In this document: positions 59,591-64,000 of the stretch, in pieces | Layout of the letters: the number at the start of each line of letters is the position of its first letter | Position numbering within the stretch: the stretch's first letter is position 1 | Source: Laedolimicola sp934402125 | GTDB lineage: Bacteria > Bacillota > Clostridia > Lachnospirales > Lachnospiraceae | Reading direction: 5' to 3' | DNA length: 64,000 nt | Assembly (NCBI RefSeq): GCF_052065835.1 | Contig: NZ_JBQHTG010000002.1 | Location: 310,001-374,000, forward strand | Translations under genes and position numbers: made by a program | Notes under the pieces: generated by a model | The model's input: only the letters and a program-made list of their open reading frames with translations | Databases searched by the model: none | Told to the model about the DNA's origin: nothing

Positions 59591-60880
59591 ATGTTTGCAG
59601 ACAGAGCAAAGATTTTGATCCGTTCCGGTAAGGGCGGAGACGGACATGTCAGCTTCCGACGGGAGCTGTACGTACCAAACGGCGGTCCGGACGGCGGAGA
59701 CGGCGGACGGGGCGGAGACGTCATTTTTGAAGTAGACGAGGGACTGAATACCCTCTATGAGTACCGTCACAAAAGAAAGTTTAAGGCACAGGACGGCGAA
59801 GAAGGCGGAAAACGACGCTGCCATGGTAAGGACGGCAGCGATATTATATTAAAGGTTCCGGAAGGAACCATCATCAGAGAAGCAGAGAGTGGAAAGGTCA
59901 TCGCGGATATGTCCGGCGAAAACCGCCGGCAGGTGATCCTTCAGGGCGGACGGGGTGGAGCCGGCAATATGCACTTTGCCACTTCCACCATGCAGGTTCC
60001 CAAGTATGCCCAGCCGGGCGTACCGGCCCAGGAGCTGGAGGTTCTTCTGGAGCTGAAGGTGATCGCGGACGTAGGACTGGTCGGATTTCCGAACGTGGGA
60101 AAATCCACCTTTTTATCCCGGGTAACCAATGCGCAGCCCAAGATCGCCAATTATCATTTCACCACACTGAACCCCAATCTGGGCGTGGTGGATCTCTCAG
60201 GGGCTCCGGGCTTCGTTATCGCGGATATTCCGGGGCTGATTGAAGGCGCTTCCGAGGGTGTGGGACTGGGACACGAGTTTCTGCGCCATATTGAGCGTAC
60301 CCGTGTGCTGATTCACATTGTAGACGCGGCATCCACCGAGGGACGGGATCCGGTAGCGGATATCTATGCCATCAACAAGGAGCTGGAGGCCTACAATGAA
60401 GAAATCGCGGCCCGTCCGCAGGTCATCGCAGCCAATAAGATTGATGCCCTGGGTGACGACGAGGAGCCCATTCAGCGTCTGAAGGATGAATTTGAGCCCA
60501 AGGGAATCCGGGTATTCCCCATATCTGCAGTGGCCGGAAAAGGTCTGAAAGAGCTTCTCTACTATGTGAGAGAGCTGTTAGACCAGGCACCCCAGGAAGC
60601 TATCGTTTTCGAACAGGAATTCTTCCCGGGCGAAGAGCTGGTATACGAAAACCTTCCCTATACTGTTGCCAAATCCGAGGAAGAAGAGGGCGTATTTATC
60701 GTGGAAGGCCCGCGTATCGAAAAGATGCTGGGTTATACCAATCTGGATTCTGAGAAGGGCTTTGCCTTCTTCCAGAACTTCCTGAAAAACACAGGCATCC
60801 TGAAGGAGTTGGAACAGGCCGGCATTCAGGAAGGCGATACCGTCCGGATGTACGGACTTGCATTCGAATACTTTCGTTAG
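59591..60880 (+). CDS. obgE: GTPase ObgE (CgtA)
   Basis: A 429-residue ribosome-assembly GTPase. The glycine-rich Obg fold spans 1-157 (RSGKGGDGHVSFRRE, GGDGGRGGDV). The G domain (about 158-330) has GFPNVGKST, DIPGLIEGASEGVGLGHEFL and ANKID. The C-terminal OCT domain (about 345-425), present in Firmicute Obg proteins, is included (VYENLPYTVAKSEEE). It acts in 50S maturation and the stringent response. It directly follows the terminator, so a separate promoter or read-through is needed; none is clear. Confidence 0.97.
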   Translation: MFADRAKILIRSGKGGDGHVSFRRELYVPNGGPDGGDGGRGGDVIFEVDEGLNTLYEYRHKRKFKAQDGEEGGKRRCHGKDGSDIILKVPEGTIIREAESGKVIADMSGENRRQVILQGGRGGAGNMHFATSTMQVPKYAQPGVPAQELEVLLELKVIADVGLVGFPNVGKSTFLSRVTNAQPKIANYHFTTLNPNLGVVDLSGAPGFVIADIPGLIEGASEGVGLGHEFLRHIERTRVLIHIVDAASTEGRDPVADIYAINKELEAYNEEIAARPQVIAANKIDALGDDEEPIQRLKDEFEPKGIRVFPISAVAGKGLKELLYYVRELLDQAPQEAIVFEQEFFPGEELVYENLPYTVAKSEEEEGVFIVEGPRIEKMLGYTNLDSEKGFAFFQNFLKNTGILKELEQAGIQEGDTVRMYGLAFEYFR

Positions 60881-60887
60881 GCAATGA

Positions 60888-60955
60888 GCAGTGTGTGGAC
60901 GAAAGTCAGCCGGCTGACGTTGTGCTTGCACGTAGCGTAGTTGAGCCCGCACTGC
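60888..60955 (+). ncRNA. Candidate structured element between obgE and yhbY
   Basis: An outer stem GCAGTG (60888-60893) / CACTGC (60950-60955) encloses a perfect 14-bp palindrome GTCAGCCGGCTGAC (60905-60918) and a second hairpin with ACGT (60917-60920) / ACGT (60930-60933) and GTGC / GCAC inside. No convincing protein is encoded here. It could be a REP-like repeat, an RNA leader of yhbY or a processing site. There is no T-tract. Confidence 0.4.
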
Positions 60956-60984
60956 GGAGTAAATATAGAACAAAAGGAGACACC

Positions 60985-61287
60985 ATGACAAGTAAACAGC
61001 GTGCTTATTTAAAGGGCCTTGCAATGACCATGGAGCCTATCTTCCAGGTGGGAAAATCTTCCGTCACCCCGGAATTTACAAAGGCTGTGGACGAAGCGCT
61101 GGCTGCCAGAGAGCTGATTAAGCTCAGCGTTCTGCAGAACTGCGCCGACGATCCCCGTGAGATCGCAGAGCTTCTGGCTGACCGTACCCGTTCCCAGGTG
61201 GTACAGGTCATCGGTAAAAAAATCGTGCTGTATCGTGAAAATACAGACGACAAATATAAGAAAAAGAAGATTATTCTTCCGATGTAA
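60985..61287 (+). CDS. yhbY: YhbY family RNA-binding protein (CRM domain)
   Basis: A 100-residue single CRM-domain protein. TSKQRAYLKGLAMTMEPIFQVGKSSVTPEF and DRTRSQVVQVIGKKIVLYRE fit YhbY/YqeI. It binds pre-50S ribosomal subunits. ATG60985 has AAAGGAG upstream; the earlier in-frame ATG lies within the structured element and is rejected. Confidence 0.95.
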   Translation: MTSKQRAYLKGLAMTMEPIFQVGKSSVTPEFTKAVDEALAARELIKLSVLQNCADDPREIAELLADRTRSQVVQVIGKKIVLYRENTDDKYKKKKIILPM

Positions 61288-61332
61288 TTTTAATTCCGGC
61301 TTACAATCCGGCAGGGAAAGGCAGGTAGTTTC

Positions 61333-61953
61333 ATGGAACATACGCGCAAAAAGGTTGGTATTCTGGGCGGAACCTTCGATCCGATTCATACCGGCCATCT
61401 GATTCTGGCAGAAGCTGCCTACGAGTCCTTTTCCCTGGATTATGTGTTAATCATGCCGAACGGCAATCCCCCACACAAGGCCGGGCAGGTGAATGCTACC
61501 ATGCTCGAGCGCACCCGTATGGCGGAGCTTGCGGTGGCTGACAATCCTCATCTGCGGGTATCTGATTTTGAAAAGACACCTCAGGATTATCATTATACCT
61601 ATGAAACCCTGGAGTTTTTGAAAAAAGAGCACCCAGATACAGATTATTATTTCATACTGGGGGCAGATTCCCTGATTCTTTTCCATACCTGGAAAGAGCC
61701 TAAGCGAATCTGCGACGCCTGCAGGATTCTGGCGGCGACCAGGAACCACATGGAAAGCGAAGCGCTGAACGAACGGATTCAGGAGCTTTCTGCCATATTT
61801 GGCGCCCGTATCTATCCTATGGAGACGCCGAACATTGACATTTCCTCCAATATGATCCGGGAGCGGGTCCACACCGGTCGTTCCATCCGGTATTATGTGC
61901 CAAAGGCAGTGGGGGAATATATTTACCAAAATGGATTGTACGGTCCGGCTTAA
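61333..61953 (+). CDS. nadD: Nicotinate-nucleotide adenylyltransferase
   Basis: A 206-residue nucleotidyltransferase for NAD synthesis. ILGGTFDPIHTGHLILAE (T/HxGH motif) and ISSNMIRERVHTGRSIRYYVP are diagnostic. Gene order yhbY-nadD-yqeK-rsfS is conserved in Firmicutes. Full length. Confidence 0.96.
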   Translation: MEHTRKKVGILGGTFDPIHTGHLILAEAAYESFSLDYVLIMPNGNPPHKAGQVNATMLERTRMAELAVADNPHLRVSDFEKTPQDYHYTYETLEFLKKEHPDTDYYFILGADSLILFHTWKEPKRICDACRILAATRNHMESEALNERIQELSAIFGARIYPMETPNIDISSNMIRERVHTGRSIRYYVPKAVGEYIYQNGLYGPA

Positions 61954-61967
61954 GGAGTACCAGCACC

Positions 61968-62573
61968 ATGAAAAATTACGATATGAAATCCTATCAGAAA
62001 AAGCTGAAGCGGGAGATGGACGAAGGTCGATACCTGCATACGCTGGGCGTCATGTATACCTCTGCCGCGTTGGCCATGCGCTATGAATGCGATATTGAGA
62101 AAGCACAGATGGCCGGATTGTTGCATGACTGTGCCAAATGTATTCCCAACGGAAAAAAACTGAAGCTCTGTGAGAAGCATAACATTCAGATTACAGAAGT
62201 GGAGCGTCGGAATCCTTTCCTGCTTCACGCAAAGCTGGGCGCTTTTCTGGCCATGCATGATTATGGTATCGACGACAAAGAGATTATCAGCGCGATCTTA
62301 AATCATACCACCGGAAAACCGAATATGTCGTTATTGGATAAAATCGTCTATGTGGCCGATTATATCGAGCCGCGCCGCAACAAAGCGCCCAATCTCACGG
62401 AAGTACGGAAGCTTGCTTTTACGGATCTGGACGAGGCGCTCTATAAGATTTTATCCGATACCCTGGATTATCTGGACGACGGACCGGGCGAGGTTGACGA
62501 GATAACCCTAAAGGCCTATGAATATTATAAGGCAAACCGTAAGGAGGAAACCCATGATACAGAAGCACTCTAA
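61968..62573 (+). CDS. yqeK: HD-domain hydrolase YqeK (Ap4A hydrolase)
   Basis: A 201-residue HD phosphohydrolase that cleaves diadenosine tetraphosphate. HD motif in AGLLHDCAKCIP (His48/Asp49 region), upstream His in RYLHTLGVMYTS, and NHTTGKPNMSLLDKIVYVADYIEP are all typical. Placed between nadD and rsfS as usual. Its last codons contain the ribosome binding site and start of rsfS. Confidence 0.95.
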   Translation: MKNYDMKSYQKKLKREMDEGRYLHTLGVMYTSAALAMRYECDIEKAQMAGLLHDCAKCIPNGKKLKLCEKHNIQITEVERRNPFLLHAKLGAFLAMHDYGIDDKEIISAILNHTTGKPNMSLLDKIVYVADYIEPRRNKAPNLTEVRKLAFTDLDEALYKILSDTLDYLDDGPGEVDEITLKAYEYYKANRKEETHDTEAL

Positions 62574-62916
62574 GGAAATGGCGCGTCTGGCCTATCAGGC
62601 TATGGAAGAAAAGAAGGCGCGTGATATCCGTATTATTGATATATCCGAAATTTCCGTACTGGCAGATTACTTTCTGATTGCCAGCGGTTCCAATAAGAAC
62701 CAGGTTCAGGCAATGGTCGACAATATCCAGGAGGAACTGCACAAGGCAGGCTTCGTGCCGAAGCAGATCGAAGGCTACCACAGCGCCAACTGGATTCTGC
62801 TGGACTATGGCGACATCATTGTCCATGTATTCGATGAGGAAAATCGACTCTTTTATGATCTGGAACGGATCTGGAGAGACGGTTCCCTTATCACTGCTGA
62901 GGATCTGGAGGCCTGA
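62554..62916 (+). CDS. rsfS: Ribosomal silencing factor RsfS
   Basis: A 120-residue protein that binds L14 and blocks subunit joining under starvation. KARDIRIIDISEISVLADYFLIASG and YHSANWILLDYGDIIVHVFDEENRLFYDLERIW are family signatures. ATG62554 (AAGGAGG 5 bp upstream) overlaps yqeK by 20 bp; the following NUDIX gene starts in its TGA. Confidence 0.96.
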   Translation: MIQKHSKEMARLAYQAMEEKKARDIRIIDISEISVLADYFLIASGSNKNQVQAMVDNIQEELHKAGFVPKQIEGYHSANWILLDYGDIIVHVFDEENRLFYDLERIWRDGSLITAEDLEA

Positions 62917-63542
62917 TGGCAATGAGCAGTATCGAAAAGGTGACAAAGACCACGGAAAACCGGTTCCTGAATATGTACGATCTGGACATACGGAATAAAA
63001 ACGGCCAGAAAGGACTCTATCACGTGGCGTCCCGGGCAGAAGACATCTCAGAGTTAAAGCTGAACACCCATGTTAACAGGCCTGATGGGGTAATTATCTA
63101 TGCCCTTTACGGGGAACAGAAGGATCGGGTCGTTCTGATTCGCCAGTACCGGTTCAGTATCGGTGATTATATCTATGAATTTCCGGCTGGTTTACTGGAC
63201 AAAGGGGAAACCTACCAGCAGGCAGGCATGAGGGAATTGAAGGAAGAGACCGGCCTGACCTTCCATCCTTATGAGGTGGACGAAATATACAGCCGCCCCT
63301 ATTTTACGACCATCGGCATGACAGATGAATCCTGCGCTGCCGTATACGGCACTGCGGACGGAACCCTTTCCAAAGCCGGACTGGAGGACGGAGAGGAGAT
63401 TGAAGTCGTTCTGGCCGATCGGAATGAAATCCGGCGAATTCTCCGGGAGGAACATGTTTCTCTGATGTGCGCCTATATGATGATGCACTTTTTATCTGCA
63501 GATCCGGAAAACCCTCTGGGCTTTCTGAATGTAAAAAATTAA
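62916..63542 (+). CDS. NUDIX hydrolase (ADP-ribose pyrophosphatase-like)
   Basis: A 208-residue NUDIX enzyme. The Nudix box begins at GLLDKGETYQQAGMRELKEE followed by TGL. The preceding VVLIRQYRFSIGDYIYEFPAG is typical of ADP-ribose/ADP-sugar pyrophosphatases (NudF type). Start: ATG62916 overlaps the rsfS stop; ATG62922 has a better distance to the GGAGG at 62907. Ends before a strong bidirectional terminator. Confidence 0.9.
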   Translation: MAMSSIEKVTKTTENRFLNMYDLDIRNKNGQKGLYHVASRAEDISELKLNTHVNRPDGVIIYALYGEQKDRVVLIRQYRFSIGDYIYEFPAGLLDKGETYQQAGMRELKEETGLTFHPYEVDEIYSRPYFTTIGMTDESCAAVYGTADGTLSKAGLEDGEEIEVVLADRNEIRRILREEHVSLMCAYMMMHFLSADPENPLGFLNVKN

Positions 63543-63551
63543 AAACACCAA

Positions 63552-63590
63552 AGAGCCCTGCAGGCATAACACGTAAACCTGCAGGGCTCT
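63552..63590. terminator. Bidirectional terminator between the NUDIX gene and lexA
   Basis: AGAGCCCTGCAGG (63552-63564) and CCTGCAGGGCTCT (63578-63590) are a perfect 13-bp stem. On the + strand it is followed by a modest T-rich stretch; on the - strand by TTTGGTGTTTTTA. It separates two convergent genes. Confidence 0.9.
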
Positions 63591-63642
63591 CATTTTCTTA
63601 TGGAATCGGAGCATATGCCATCGGCACATTCCTAATTTTCTG

Positions 63643-64000
63643 TTATCGGAAGAAACGGAATACGCCGAACACCTTTCCGAGGATCTGGCAGTCCGGTACA
63701 ATAATCGGATCCATGGTATCATTTTCTGGCTGCAGACGAATATGATCTGCCTCTCGGTAAAAGGTTTTCACCGTCGCGGAATCATTGATCAGGGCAACTA
63801 CCATATCTCCGTTAGAGGCAGTCTGACATTGTTCTACCAGAATGGTATCCCCATCAAAAATGCCGGCGTTGATCATGGATTCACCTTTAACCTGCAGCAT
63901 AAAACACTGCTCGTTGGGCATAAATTCCATCGGTACCGGGAAATAGGATTCCACATTTTCCACAGCCAGAATCGGCTCTCCGGCAGCTACACGGCCTACC
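63643..64000 (-). CDS. lexA: LexA repressor, C-terminal part (5' end outside the window)
   Basis: The last 118 residues of the SOS repressor. The self-cleavage site is in GRVAAGEPILAVENVE (Ala-Gly bond), the catalytic Ser in VKGESMINAGIFDGD, and the Lys in NDSATVKTFYRE, so the S24 autoprotease domain is complete. The N-terminal winged helix lies beyond position 64000. A GTG at 63963 is internal to the domain and is not the start. Confidence 0.95.
   Translation of the reverse strand, partial: VGRVAAGEPILAVENVESYFPVPMEFMPNEQCFMLQVKGESMINAGIFDGDTILVEQCQTASNGDMVVALINDSATVKTFYREADHIRLQPENDTMDPIIVPDCQILGKVFGVFRFFR

Noticed and set aside
60895..60984. Upstream coding extension of yhbY through the structured element
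   Set aside because: The normal YhbY start at 60985 has a good ribosome binding site, and the extension encodes no known sequence.
1..64000. CRISPR arrays, insertion sequences, prophage, tRNA or rRNA genes
   Set aside because: No repeat-spacer pattern, transposase, integrase, phage structural gene, cloverleaf or rRNA stretch was found on either strand.

Overview
The window looks like chromosome from an endospore-forming Firmicute of class Clostridia, most likely Lachnospiraceae-like. The evidence is gene content: SpoIIIE-type translocase, YqfC, YqfD, YlbJ, a SpoVB-like flippase, LexA, RecU, and an L27 carrying the N-terminal extension that Prp removes in Firmicutes. Consensus sigma-A promoters and GGAGG-type ribosome binding sites are frequent. 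I see no rRNA, tRNA, CRISPR array, insertion sequence, prophage or origin. It is dense core genome, almost all on the + strand; only ylbJ, apbE and lexA are on the - strand.

Layout. 1-5.1 kb: a CFI-box protein end, TepA-like ClpP homologue, ftsK/spoIIIE, a zinc-ribbon/TPR protein and a Dabb protein. 5.1-7.6 kb: nfnAB electron-bifurcating transhydrogenase with its own promoter, leader hairpin and terminator. 7.6-11.7 kb: metallo-beta-lactamase hydrolase, rlmH, a D-Ala-D-Ala carboxypeptidase, meso-DAP dehydrogenase and a DUF2284 protein. 11.7-18.0 kb: yqfC-yqfD-phoH-ybeY chain, YerB-like lipoprotein, SpoVB-like flippase, BofC-like protein. 18.1-23.5 kb: proB, patatin, DUF896, 5-formyl-THF cyclo-ligase, proA, rsmD, coaD and a coiled-coil protein. 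23.5-35.1 kb: ylbJ (-), pepD, M23 peptidase, small alarmone synthetase, RsmF-like methyltransferase, RsuA-like synthase, HAD, YgiQ, Cof, SDR, NUDIX and a methyltransferase. 35.1-38.6 kb: apbE (-) diverging from a lipoprotein, then a membrane protein and an RluA-like synthase.

38.6-43.3 kb is a complete aryl-beta-glucoside operon: promoter, LicT-type ribonucleic antiterminator overlapping a terminator, PTS EIIBCA, 6-phospho-beta-glucosidase and a LicT/BglG antiterminator whose four regulatory histidines are in place. 43.3-49.7 kb holds recU and a histidine operon with unusual architecture: a fused HisZ-HisG, an embedded membrane acyltransferase, hisD, hisB, and a HisIE that carries an N-terminal half of a HisF/HisA-type barrel. 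A perfect 11-bp-arm inverted repeat overlaps the -10 box of this operon. 49.7-54.5 kb: a small membrane protein, azlCD and two large multi-pass membrane proteins.

54.5-63.5 kb is the translation and ribosome cluster typical of clostridia: a B12-binding-type radical SAM protein, DUF2344 protein, short RNase G, rplU with a leader, prp, rpmA, obgE, a structured intergenic element, yhbY, nadD, yqeK, rsfS and a NUDIX hydrolase. A bidirectional terminator separates it from the convergent, 5'-truncated lexA. The most unusual points are the histidine operon proteins and operator, the structured element between obgE and yhbY, two terminators whose T-tracts run into the next start codon, a ylbJ promoter that would give a leaderless message, and a CTAG shared as stop codon on both strands.
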